Source of the DNA: Sulfurimicrobium lacus
GTDB lineage: Bacteria; Pseudomonadota; Gammaproteobacteria; Burkholderiales; Sulfuricellaceae
Assembly: GCF_011764585.1 (NCBI RefSeq)
Contig: NZ_AP022853.1
Span: 789,501-853,500 of the forward strand
Reading direction: 5' to 3'
Length of the DNA: 64,000 bases
In this document: one piece after another, positions 31,112 to 39,058 of the stretch
Layout: each line of letters starts with the position of its first letter
Position numbering within the stretch: the first letter of the stretch is position 1
Program-made: the position numbers and the translations under genes
The notes under the pieces: model-generated
The model's input: only the letters and a program-made list of their open reading frames with translations
Database searches by the model: none
Told to the model about the DNA's origin: nothing

Positions 31112-33616
31112 TCAAATGATAACCCGGCCGGCCGTGCCGTCCACCGTGACTATCTGGCCGTTTTCCAGTGCTTCCAGCACACCGCGCACGCTCATCACGG
31201 CCGGCAGGCCGACTTCGCGTGCCGTCACCGCGCCGTGGGAGAGCGGGCCGCCGCTTTCCGTGACGATCGCCGCCGCCTTGTAGAACAGCGGCGTCCAGGC
31301 CGGATTGGTGGTGCGCGCCACCAGGATGGCGCCTTGCGGGAACGAGGCAAAGTCGTCCGTGGACAGCACCTTGAACACGGCGCCGCGCGCCGTGCCCGGA
31401 CTGCCCGGCAGGCCGGAAAGCCCGCCTTCGCTGACGGCGCCGGCTGCCGACTTTCCCAGCTCCCACTCGGGCGAGCGCAGGCGGTTTTTCATGTAGGCGG
31501 TTTTTTCCGTTGCGATACTTGCCTTCAGCTTCGCCCAGGAGCCGGCGTCGTTGCGCCGCACGGCTTGATCCAGGTCCGTTGCCTGGGCGAAGAATACGTC
31601 CATGGGTTCGGCCACGATGTCCTTGTTCTTCAGCGCCTCGCCCAGGGCGCGCAATCCTTTGCGGAAAGGCAGGGTAAGCCTGGTCGTCTGGTAGTGCTCG
31701 ATGTCGTCCAGCGCGGTGTACACGCGGGCCAGGCGCAACAGTTCCTGCACCGCGAAGCGCAGCTCCTCCGGCATGCCGGCCAGCAGCTGACGCTCGGTTT
31801 CGGTCATGGCAATTTTCAGTGCGCGTTCTTTTTCGGCCGGGTCTTCCAGCGCCGAGTCCAGCATCGCCTTCAGGTTCTCCACCACCAGCCATGGCGCTTC
31901 CAGCCAGGTGGGGTGGTAGGGGTCGAATTCCACTTCGCGGTGGCCGTGGTCCTGCAGGAAGCGCTGGAACGTAGCGTCGATCGCGGCGTCCTCAGCGAAC
32001 CCGCCGGCAGCGAGAAACGCCTGTCCGTTCAGCACGCGCATTTTCTCAGCGAGGGCCGGCCGTTGTTCGATTTTCCGCGCCAGGCGGTAGAGCTCCTTGT
32101 TGACGAATCCGGTCTTGGTCTCGCAATAGGCCAGCAGGCGGTCGAAGCAGGCCGGGGCGGCCTGTTTGCCGATGCCGGCTTCGATGATGCTGAACACCAG
32201 CTTGTACAGCGTGCGCTGGGTGATCGAGATGGCGATGTTGGGCAGGAAATATTCGGCGCCGAGCCGCTTGACGCGCAGCACGTAGTCCCACAGCTCGGGT
32301 ATCGCGCGGCCCGCCAGCGGTTCCGCCATCAGCTCGCCCAGTCCGAGCAGGTAGCGGTCGAGGTCGCGCGACCAGGCCAGCGGCAGGTCCTGCACCCAGG
32401 CATAGCGTTTGCGCAGCTTGGGCAAAGCCGCCACCAGTTCCGCCACGGAGCGCACGTTCAGCGCGCTGGCCGTGCCTTCGGCGTAAATCTCGACGGCGTT
32501 CTGGTTGCCGTAGACGTAGTTGTCGAACAGCGCGAACCACTTGCCGTGAAACGGCGGCAGGCCCATCAGTTCGAAGGAATGGGAAAGCGACTGGTGAAAG
32601 CCTTCTTCCACCAGGTCCCAGGCCAGCGGCGTGATGACCGAGGGAAAGCGCTCCGCCGATTCGTCGCGCGTCCAGCGCGCCGGGATGCGCGTGACCGGGC
32701 GTGCCTGCAGCAGCCACAACGTGTCGCCCTCGATGCCCCATTCGATGTCCTGGGGATAGCCATAGAGCGCTTCGACGCGGCGCATCAACTCCGACAGGCC
32801 GGACAGTTCCTGCTCCGTCAGGCAGGAGGTTTCGGCGTCCTGCTGCGGCACGGGTTCGATGCGCGTGCCGGTGGCGGCGGCGACGATCCGTTCGGTTTTG
32901 CGCGCGATGGTGGCGTGCTTGACTTGCCCGGTGCGCTTGTCCAGTAACCAGTGATCGACCGGGAATTCGCCCCCCACCACGGATTCGCCGAGACCGTAGT
33001 TGGCGTCGATGGATTGCTCGTGCGGGGCGCCGGTCACCGGGTTGAGGCAGAAGCCGACGCCGGCGACGCGGCTGAAGGCCATTTTCTGCACCACCACCGC
33101 CATGGCCGTGTCCAGCAGGCCGACGCCGGCCTGCAGGCGATAGCTCACGGCGCGGGCGCTCCACAGCGATACCCAGCAGTCGCGGATGCGCGCAACGATG
33201 TCGTCCGCACCGATGCAGTTGAGGTAGGTTTCGTGCTGCCCGGCGAATGCCGCGCCGCCCAGGTCTTCCGCCGTGGCCGAACTGCGCACCGAGAAAGCGG
33301 TCTGTGGCGGGAATTTGGAAAGCGCCTCGCGGACTTCGCCCAGCAGGGATTCCGGCATGGGCCAGTGCGCCATGCGCGCGCAAAGCTGCGAACAGGCCTG
33401 GTCCATGGCGGCGGGATCGTCCAGCGGCAGTTCGCGCACCAGTCCCGGCAACGCGGGCTCGTGCGCCAGGAAGGTCAGGTAGGCTTGCGGCGGCAGCACG
33501 AAACCGGGCGGCACGGCAAAGCCGCCCTGGGTGAGCCGGGCGAGGTTCGCCCCCTTGCCGCCGGCGACGGACGCGTCGAGCAGGAGTGGCGAGGTGAAAT
33601 CAAGCAGTAGCGACAT
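31112..33616 (-). CDS. PEP/pyruvate-binding phosphotransferase (rifampin-phosphotransferase-like architecture)
   Basis: 834 aa. Residues 1-320 are a PPDK/PpsA ATP-grasp domain (GGKGANLARLTQGGFAVPPG; FSVRSSATAEDLGGAAFAGQ; DIEWGIEGDTLWLLQARPV). A central helical domain of about 330-740 follows, then a swivelling phosphohistidine domain with His794 in GGPLSHGAVTAREVGLPAV, ending at the C-terminus. PEP synthase has a C-terminal TIM barrel after the swivel; it is absent here. The order ATP-grasp / middle / swivel is that of rifampin phosphotransferase, which moves the beta-phosphate of ATP to an acceptor. Sitting in a lipid operon, its acceptor may be a lipid head group or a small metabolite; that is a guess. 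It overlaps the PAP2 gene by 17 nt. Confidence 0.85.
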   Translation of the reverse strand: MSLLLDFTSPLLLDASVAGGKGANLARLTQGGFAVPPGFVLPPQAYLTFLAHEPALPGLVRELPLDDPAAMDQACSQLCARMAHWPMPESLLGEVREALSKFPPQTAFSVRSSATAEDLGGAAFAGQHETYLNCIGADDIVARIRDCWVSLWSARAVSYRLQAGVGLLDTAMAVVVQKMAFSRVAGVGFCLNPVTGAPHEQSIDANYGLGESVVGGEFPVDHWLLDKRTGQVKHATIARKTERIVAAATGTRIEPVPQQDAETSCLTEQELSGLSELMRRVEALYGYPQDIEWGIEGDTLWLLQARPVTRIPARWTRDESAERFPSVITPLAWDLVEEGFHQSLSHSFELMGLPPFHGKWFALFDNYVYGNQNAVEIYAEGTASALNVRSVAELVAALPKLRKRYAWVQDLPLAWSRDLDRYLLGLGELMAEPLAGRAIPELWDYVLRVKRLGAEYFLPNIAISITQRTLYKLVFSIIEAGIGKQAAPACFDRLLAYCETKTGFVNKELYRLARKIEQRPALAEKMRVLNGQAFLAAGGFAEDAAIDATFQRFLQDHGHREVEFDPYHPTWLEAPWLVVENLKAMLDSALEDPAEKERALKIAMTETERQLLAGMPEELRFAVQELLRLARVYTALDDIEHYQTTRLTLPFRKGLRALGEALKNKDIVAEPMDVFFAQATDLDQAVRRNDAGSWAKLKASIATEKTAYMKNRLRSPEWELGKSAAGAVSEGGLSGLPGSPGTARGAVFKVLSTDDFASFPQGAILVARTTNPAWTPLFYKAAAIVTESGGPLSHGAVTAREVGLPAVMSVRGVLEALENGQIVTVDGTAGRVII

Positions 33617-34475
33617 TTTCGGTTTCCTTTTGAGTTTCCTTGGGGCGAATTTGGCCGCGAGCGTAACGGCGGGATTCGTACAGGGCGAACGCGGCCAGCG
33701 CGAAGCCGCTCAGCACGTCGACGAAATAGTGGTAGTGCAGGTAGAGGGTGGAAAACCACAACCCGGCGACCGGCAGCAGCAGCCAGCGGAACTCATTGCG
33801 GTGGTGGCGCCAGGCGAAGCCGAGGATGAAGGTCGACACCGCGCAATGCAGGCTGGGCCAGACATCCACCCGGTTGCTGCCCTGCGTCACCATGGTCTGG
33901 TTGAGCGCGGTGATCGGCCCGCCGGAAAGCGCCGCGTCGAACAGCTCGGGATGGGCCAGCCAGGGGCCTGCCGCCGGCACCAGCAGGTAGCCGAGGAAGC
34001 CCAGGCCGTAAACGGTGAACAGACCGGCGTAGAACTCGCCCAGCAGTTCGCGGCGGCGGAAGAAGTAGCGCAGCAGGCTGACAAACAGCAGGGGCATGAA
34101 GAGGATGTAGCACAGGCTCATGATTTCGGTCAGCCACGGGGTGGCCAGGCGCGCCAGCGCGACCGACGGGGTTTCTCCCAGCAGCCAGCGGTCGATGGCC
34201 AGCAGTTCGGCGTCGAAGCGCACCGTGCGTACCGCCGGCACCGCCCCGGCCATGGATTGGTAGGACACGTTCATCCCGACGGCGAGAAACGCGCACACGG
34301 CGGCAAGCCGGCCCCAGCCGGGGCGGCGGGCATGGCGCCGGGCGAGCCAGGCCATCCCTGCCAGCATGGCGCAGAACAGCAGGGTCCAGATCGTCATGCG
34401 CAGCGCATTGGCGCCCGCAATGGCGGCGACATAGGCGCTGAAATAGCGCAGCGGCAACTCAAGCAGTTCGATCAT
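33600..34475 (-). CDS. PAP2-family membrane phosphatase
   Basis: 291 aa with about six membrane helices; ATG 34475 with GAAGGAG upstream. The PAP2 motifs are WPSLHCAVSTFI (C2, His210) and YLHYHYFVDVLSGFAL (C3, with His and Asp); the C1 motif is weak, as in InPase/AUR1-like members. Such enzymes remove or transfer phosphate from lipid phosphates such as phosphatidic acid. It overlaps the acyltransferase stop by 4 nt (ATGA) and the phosphotransferase start by 17 nt, indicating tight coupling. Confidence 0.88.
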   Translation of the reverse strand: MIELLELPLRYFSAYVAAIAGANALRMTIWTLLFCAMLAGMAWLARRHARRPGWGRLAAVCAFLAVGMNVSYQSMAGAVPAVRTVRFDAELLAIDRWLLGETPSVALARLATPWLTEIMSLCYILFMPLLFVSLLRYFFRRRELLGEFYAGLFTVYGLGFLGYLLVPAAGPWLAHPELFDAALSGGPITALNQTMVTQGSNRVDVWPSLHCAVSTFILGFAWRHHRNEFRWLLLPVAGLWFSTLYLHYHYFVDVLSGFALAAFALYESRRYARGQIRPKETQKETENVATA

Positions 34476-35677
34476 ATGTGCTCCTTCAGTTCGCGCCAGG
34501 CCTGCAACAAGGCGGGCCTGGCGCCGGCGTGAAACAAGCCGTTGCACAGGGCCACGGACAGCTTGCGGAAGCGGTACCAGGCGCCGATGCCGGCTACGCT
34601 GACGCCCCAATAGGCGGCGACCCCGGCGGGACCGCAAACCAAGGCGAGGCCTGTGCTGAGCAGCGCCGCCCACGCCAGTCCCGCCGGCAACCCTCCCACC
34701 ATCCGCCAGAAGGAGACGACATTGGGCGCATCCGGCAGTTTGCGGCTGGCGACCAGTCCGACGGCGAGCACCGGCGCGTTGAGCAGGCAAAACCCGCCCA
34801 CCAGCGGCGCCAGAACCAGCCAGTAGAGCGCGTACAGCGGCCACGGCAAAACCGGAACCAGCGGCACGCCCTGGTGCAGGCACAGGCGCTCCCGCCGTGC
34901 GAGCGTTTTCAGCGGCTGGACGATTTCGGCCAGGGTTTCCGGGGCGGCCTGCTCGAAATGTTTCAGGGACAGCGCGTAGGAGGCAGGCGTGCCCAGCGTG
35001 GCGGCGTAGGCCAGGACTTCGGCGTCGTGCCGGGCCTCGTCGCTGGCGAAGTTGGCGCCGACGGATTCCAGCCCCTGCGTGATGAGGCGATGGATCGCGG
35101 CCACGTCGTCGCCGGGCTGGAGTTTTACCGCTTCTCCGACCAGCACCTCCACCCGGCTTTGCCACGCGGTGGGGTCTTCGCAGTGGACGCCGAGCGGCAC
35201 GATGGTCAGCGCGACCCCGGCGTCGACGGCGGCATGGGCGATCCTTGCCGCGCCGCGTTGAAAGGGCAAATGCCTGAAACCGAGCGCGCTGGTCCCTTCC
35301 GGCATGACCAGCAGCTGGCCGCCGCCCTGCAGCAGGGCGATGCAGCGCTCTACGGCCTGCATGTTGTCCGCCGCCATGCCGCGTTCGCGGTCCTTGGCGC
35401 GCGCGACCGGGATGCCCTGGAACAGGAAGCGTCCGAGCGCGCTGCGGTGCAGCTGGGCGGAGATCATGGGCAGGGCGCGCGGTATGGCGCGGGTATACGG
35501 CGCCGCGTCCAGCGCCCCGTTGCGGTGGGTCGCCACGTAGAGCACCGCGCCGGACGGCGGCAGGCGCTCGCCTCCCAGCAGGGTGATGCGATTGAAGGCG
35601 AGGCGCCCGATGATGCGCCACACTAGAACGCGCCACTCTGGGCGGCTGGTCGGGCTTTGGCTTACAGGATGCGGCAT
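34472..35677 (-). CDS. PlsC-like glycerolipid acyltransferase
   Basis: 401 aa from ATG 35677; the frame is open upstream into yiiX. Motif I is THRNGALDA (His and Asp), with block III-like VMPEGTSALG. The acyltransferase domain spans about 15-230; a C-terminal extension has membrane helices (PLYALYWLVLAPLVGGFCLL; GLPAGLAWAALLSTGLALV), longer than PlsC (about 245 aa). It resembles the larger glycerol-3-phosphate/1-acyl-G3P acyltransferases of the Gat/AGPAT class. The start lies inside the end of the YiiX gene (16-nt overlap). Confidence 0.82.
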   Translation of the reverse strand: MPHPVSQSPTSRPEWRVLVWRIIGRLAFNRITLLGGERLPPSGAVLYVATHRNGALDAAPYTRAIPRALPMISAQLHRSALGRFLFQGIPVARAKDRERGMAADNMQAVERCIALLQGGGQLLVMPEGTSALGFRHLPFQRGAARIAHAAVDAGVALTIVPLGVHCEDPTAWQSRVEVLVGEAVKLQPGDDVAAIHRLITQGLESVGANFASDEARHDAEVLAYAATLGTPASYALSLKHFEQAAPETLAEIVQPLKTLARRERLCLHQGVPLVPVLPWPLYALYWLVLAPLVGGFCLLNAPVLAVGLVASRKLPDAPNVVSFWRMVGGLPAGLAWAALLSTGLALVCGPAGVAAYWGVSVAGIGAWYRFRKLSVALCNGLFHAGARPALLQAWRELKEHI

Positions 35678-36285
35678 ATCAGCGAAACGTCCTGATGGCT
35701 GGCGATGTCCATGGGCAGAATGTATCCCTTGGGGTTGCACGGAATGTGGATGCCGAGCCGGGCGTAGGCGTGATGAATATACTCGGAACAGACCGTCGCC
35801 TTCTTGAGCCGCAACTCGCGAAAGCGCAGGCCGGCCAGGGCGACGACCTCGCGCAGGCCGATGCGCAAGGCGCGGCGCAGGCTGTAGGGACGCCCCAGAA
35901 TATCCACCAGTTCCGACAGGAACAGCGCCAAGGTGTCCGCGTCATCGGCATCGAGCGCGGCGTGACGCGCCACCAGCAGATTCCCGGAATAGGGCTTGCC
36001 GCCGCCGTTCCAGTCCTTGAAATAGCAGCTCAGGGGTACCACCCGCACGCCGTAGGGCCATTCCGCTTCCAGCAGCAGTACCCTGTCGATGGACAGCATG
36101 CGCACCACCAGCGCCACGTGGCTGTACGGGCTGCGGGTGGCGGTCTGAATGATGCGCGACAGCGGTTTGGCGCCGGAGCAGAACAGCAGGTCGCCGGTGC
36201 GGATGGCGTCGCGCGCCTCGGCGTAGGAGGTGCACGCCAGATCATGGATATCCGTCAGATTCAGCGGTAGTGCTTGTCTTTCCAT
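35662..36285 (-). CDS. YiiX/YebB-like cysteine hydrolase (LRAT-related)
   Basis: 207 aa, cytosolic by sequence. The family motifs are RTGDLLFCSGAKPLSRIIQ, the His in SPYSHVALVVRM, and the Cys in KKATVCSEYIHHAYARLG. This is a single-domain member, unlike the 521-aa relative at 29515. It follows lplT after 3 nt and overlaps the acyltransferase, so it is part of the lipid unit. Clan-level knowledge (NlpC/P60, LRAT) allows an acyl hydrolase, transferase or peptidase role; the operon favours lipid work. Confidence 0.82.
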   Translation of the reverse strand: MERQALPLNLTDIHDLACTSYAEARDAIRTGDLLFCSGAKPLSRIIQTATRSPYSHVALVVRMLSIDRVLLLEAEWPYGVRVVPLSCYFKDWNGGGKPYSGNLLVARHAALDADDADTLALFLSELVDILGRPYSLRRALRIGLREVVALAGLRFRELRLKKATVCSEYIHHAYARLGIHIPCNPKGYILPMDIASHQDVSLICRIL

Positions 36286-36288
36286 GGC

Positions 36289-37521
36289 TCAGCTGTTCGC
36301 CTCTTCAGCCAGGCGGCCGGCGGCTTTCGCCTTGCTTATGCGCAGCCACGCCAGCGTGCCGATGGCGAAGAACACCACCAGGCCGAACAGGCTGGCCGAG
36401 GCGACTACCTCCATGCCGGCCTTCACCATCAGCGCGTAGAGCCCCACCATGACGATCATGGCGAAGTTCTCGAACACGTTCTGGATGGCGATGGCGTGGC
36501 CGGCGCCGACGGTTTCGTGGCCGCGTTCCTGCAGCAGCGCGTTGAGCGGCACGACGTAGAAGCCGCCGCAGGCGCCGATCAGCACCAGCATCACGACTGC
36601 CGTCGGCAGGCTGGTGGCCTGGGCGAACACCGGGATCAGGAGGCCGATCAGGATGCCGGCCGGCAGGGCGCGGTTGATGGTTTTGAGGTTGACGAATTTC
36701 GCCGCGGCGGCGGCGCCCAGCGCGATGCCGATGGCGACCACGCCGCTCAGGTTGGCGGCCATGCCGTTGTTGCTGATCAGCAGCGCGACCGGCACCCAGG
36801 CCACGAGCAGGAAGCGCAGCGTGCTGCCGCTGCCCCAGAACACGCTGGTGCCGAGCATCGAGAAGCGCGCGTCGGGGTTCTTCACCAAAATAATCAGCGC
36901 GGCCCAGAAATCCCTGACCAGCGCGACGGGCGAGAAGGTCGCCAGCGGATGGGCGGCCGGCAGCTTGGGAATCAGCAGATTGGCCAGCCCGGCGATGACG
37001 TAGCATGCGGCTACGCCGGACAGCGCCATGTTCACCGAGCGGTCCGCCAGCATGCCGCCGAGCACCGCGCCCAGCAGGATGGCGACGATGGTCGAGCCTT
37101 CCATCATGCTGTTGGCCTTGACCAGCTTTTCCGCTCCGACCAGTTCGCTGAGGATGCCGTACTTGGCGGGTGAATAGGCCGCCGCGCCGACGCCGACCAG
37201 GTTGTAGGCGAGCAGGGGGTGCAGCCCGAGCAGCATGGCGATGGCCCCGGCGAATTTCATCGCGTTGGCCGCCAGCATCACGCGGCCCTTGGGCCAACTA
37301 TCGGCAAAAGGCCCGACGAAAGGCGCCAGCAGGATGAAGGCAACGGCAAAGAATTCCTGCAACAGCGGCGTCTGCCAGTCCGGCGCGTGCATGAACTTGA
37401 GCATGGCGATCGCGGCGAACAGCAGCGCGTTGTCGGCCAGCGCGGAGAAGAACTGCGCGACCAGCACGGCGATCATGCCGCGCGAAACCAGGCTGCCGTT
37501 CTGGATGGTGGAGTGGGTCAT
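36289..37521 (-). CDS. lplT: Lysophospholipid transporter LplT
   Basis: 410 aa, 12 predicted membrane helices, MFS type. The N-terminus RGMIAVLVAQFFSALADNAL, then PFVGPFADSWPKGRVM and SPAKYGILSELVGAEKLVKA are typical of LplT, which flips lysophospholipids (lyso-PE) inward for re-acylation by Aas. In E. coli aas and lplT are neighbours. Here aas lies upstream on the same strand (39059-41178), separated by an amidohydrolase gene flanked by repeats. It starts the compact run of lipid genes. Confidence 0.93.
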   Translation of the reverse strand: MTHSTIQNGSLVSRGMIAVLVAQFFSALADNALLFAAIAMLKFMHAPDWQTPLLQEFFAVAFILLAPFVGPFADSWPKGRVMLAANAMKFAGAIAMLLGLHPLLAYNLVGVGAAAYSPAKYGILSELVGAEKLVKANSMMEGSTIVAILLGAVLGGMLADRSVNMALSGVAACYVIAGLANLLIPKLPAAHPLATFSPVALVRDFWAALIILVKNPDARFSMLGTSVFWGSGSTLRFLLVAWVPVALLISNNGMAANLSGVVAIGIALGAAAAAKFVNLKTINRALPAGILIGLLIPVFAQATSLPTAVVMLVLIGACGGFYVVPLNALLQERGHETVGAGHAIAIQNVFENFAMIVMVGLYALMVKAGMEVVASASLFGLVVFFAIGTLAWLRISKAKAAGRLAEEANS

Positions 37522-37550
37522 GCGGATTTCCTTTCAAGCTTTAAAACTAA

Positions 37551-37685
37551 GTTAGCCACAGAGAACACAGAGTTCACAGATAAAACAATGGGTTGCCTTA
37601 AATGGGGGCTCCACCTGTAGGGTGAGGTGAAAAAAACAGCGAAAATTGCTTCATCTCTGTGTCCTCTGTGTTCTCTGTGGCTAGA
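37551..37685. repeat. Inverted-repeat element, copy 1 (CCACAGAGAACACAGAG family)
   Basis: Left arm about 37552-37580 and right arm about 37654-37685 are near-exact inverted copies built around TAGCCACAGAGAACACAGAG, separated by 73 nt of unrelated sequence. The element fills the gap between lplT and the amidohydrolase and contains no credible gene. Such elements are scattered in many proteobacterial genomes and produce spurious ENTENTE-type peptides. Two more copies are in the window. Confidence 0.8.
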
Positions 37686-37686
37686 A

Positions 37687-38919
37687 TTATTTTTTGGGTT
37701 CGAAAAAGCGGCGTGTCTCGAATACGCTGGACGGGAACTGGAGCTGACCCGCGCGCAGCAAGCGTTTCAAAGCGAAATCGAACAACAGCGGATTGTGCGT
37801 CCGGACTTCCTGCAGCACCGGCACGGCGGCGGGGTCGAGCAAGCCCATGTTCGCCATGTCGCCGACCGAAAACAGCGGCATGATGCCGGGCAGGGGATAA
37901 TCGGAGCCGTTGAGCAGGCGCGGGTGCCAGTCGGCACGCTGCAGCACGGCCTTGAGCGCCCAGGCGCGGTTGAGCTGGGTGAGCGCGGAAATGTCGCTGT
38001 GCAGCTTGTCCGCGTAGCGCGGCTCGTCCATGAGGCGGGCGAACAGTGCGAAGCTCTTCACGCGCGGGCCGTTCGCGCCCTGGTCGGTGTCCTGGTCGTC
38101 GCCGTCCGAGGCGCAGTGGGCGACCACCACGCGCACGCCGTGGTCCATCGCGCGGCGCAGGCGCAGGGGGTTGCCGAAATCCTGGTTGCCGCCCTGCACC
38201 GCCAGTTCGCGCCCGGCGTGGCTGATGATGGGCAGGTCCGCCGCCGCCAGCGCGGCGTAGAAAGGGTCACAGCGCGGCGAAAGCGGGTCGATGCCCATGG
38301 CAGACGGCAGCCACTTGATCGCACGCGCACCGCCCTGCACCGCTGTATGCAAAGCTTCCACGCAGTCGGCACGGTAGGGGTGGATGGAGGCCGCCCACTC
38401 GAAGGCGTCGGGATGCGCATGCGCCACCTGCGCCGCGTAAGCGTCGGGAATGTGGAAGATGGAGCGCTTAGGGTCGGGCTGGCCGTTCTCGTCGTGAAAC
38501 CAGTCGAAGGCGAGCAGCATGGTCTTGAACCCGGGCTTCATGCCTTCCACCAGGTTGAGCAGGCGCGCGACATAGCTCCGGTCGAGCTGGCCGGGGGCCT
38601 CGTGCACGCAGCCGGCGTTCATGTAGAACAGTTTCTGCATGCGCAGCAGGGGGTGCCACATGCTGTCCATGTCCGGGCTGAACCAGGCGCCGCTGCCGGA
38701 ATCGCCGCTGCCGACCAGATGCACGTGGCAATCCCACACCTGAGCCGGGTCCAGCCCGGCCCATACCGACTGCAGCAGCGGATGCTGCGCCACGGCGTCC
38801 GGCAGGTCGGCGCGGCAGGGATTGGTCAGGCCCTGTTCCGGCCAGTATTTCCACCCGCCCGCGCCGCCGGCGGCAAGCCCGAATACGCCCGTTGAGCGCA
38901 GGAACTGGCGGCGGTTCAC
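37687..38919 (-). CDS. Tat-exported amidohydrolase-2 family protein
   Basis: 410 aa from a GTG at 38919 with AGGGGAT upstream; the longer open frame runs through a repeat element and is not coding. The N-terminus VNRRQFLRSTGVFGLAAGG is a twin-arginine signal. A metal-dependent TIM-barrel hydrolase follows: WDCHVHLVGS (HxH ligands), WAASIHPYRADCVEALHTAV, IISHAGRELAV, and LLNGSDYPLPG with the late Asp. Its substrate is unknown. It lies between aas and lplT, flanked by two copies of the same repeat family, so it may have been inserted there. Confidence 0.83.
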   Translation of the reverse strand: MNRRQFLRSTGVFGLAAGGAGGWKYWPEQGLTNPCRADLPDAVAQHPLLQSVWAGLDPAQVWDCHVHLVGSGDSGSGAWFSPDMDSMWHPLLRMQKLFYMNAGCVHEAPGQLDRSYVARLLNLVEGMKPGFKTMLLAFDWFHDENGQPDPKRSIFHIPDAYAAQVAHAHPDAFEWAASIHPYRADCVEALHTAVQGGARAIKWLPSAMGIDPLSPRCDPFYAALAAADLPIISHAGRELAVQGGNQDFGNPLRLRRAMDHGVRVVVAHCASDGDDQDTDQGANGPRVKSFALFARLMDEPRYADKLHSDISALTQLNRAWALKAVLQRADWHPRLLNGSDYPLPGIMPLFSVGDMANMGLLDPAAVPVLQEVRTHNPLLFDFALKRLLRAGQLQFPSSVFETRRFFEPKK

Positions 38920-38938
38920 CTGAAATCCCCTGGTTTGA

Positions 38939-39040
38939 AACCACGGAAAACACGGAGAACACGGAAAAAATCGACCTTCGGGCTGCATGGCATACATCCC
39001 ATAATTTCTCCTCCGTGTGCTCCGTGTGTTCCGTGGTTAA
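38939..39040. repeat. Inverted-repeat element, copy 2
   Basis: Left arm about 38939-38969 (AACCACGGAAAACACGGAGA...) and right arm about 39005-39040 (TCCGTGTGTTCCGTGGTTAA) are inverted, with a 35-nt centre. Same family as the copy at 37551 with A-to-G changes (CACGGAG for CACAGAG). It fills the gap between the amidohydrolase and aas. Confidence 0.75.
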
Positions 39041-39058
39041 CTGGTTTTTCCCGGTTCA

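Noticed and set aside
31049-32947. 632-codon open frame on the plus strand
   Set aside because: Antisense shadow of the phosphotransferase gene; GC-rich codon bias opens the opposite frame. No ribosome-binding site or domain.
33600-35636. Single 678-codon reverse frame
   Set aside because: Only its last 291 codons (from 34475) are the PAP2 gene; the earlier part is out of frame over the acyltransferase.
37551-37685. Repeat arms as a rho-independent terminator
   Set aside because: The arms are too far apart and no T-run follows; the same sequence recurs elsewhere as a repeat.
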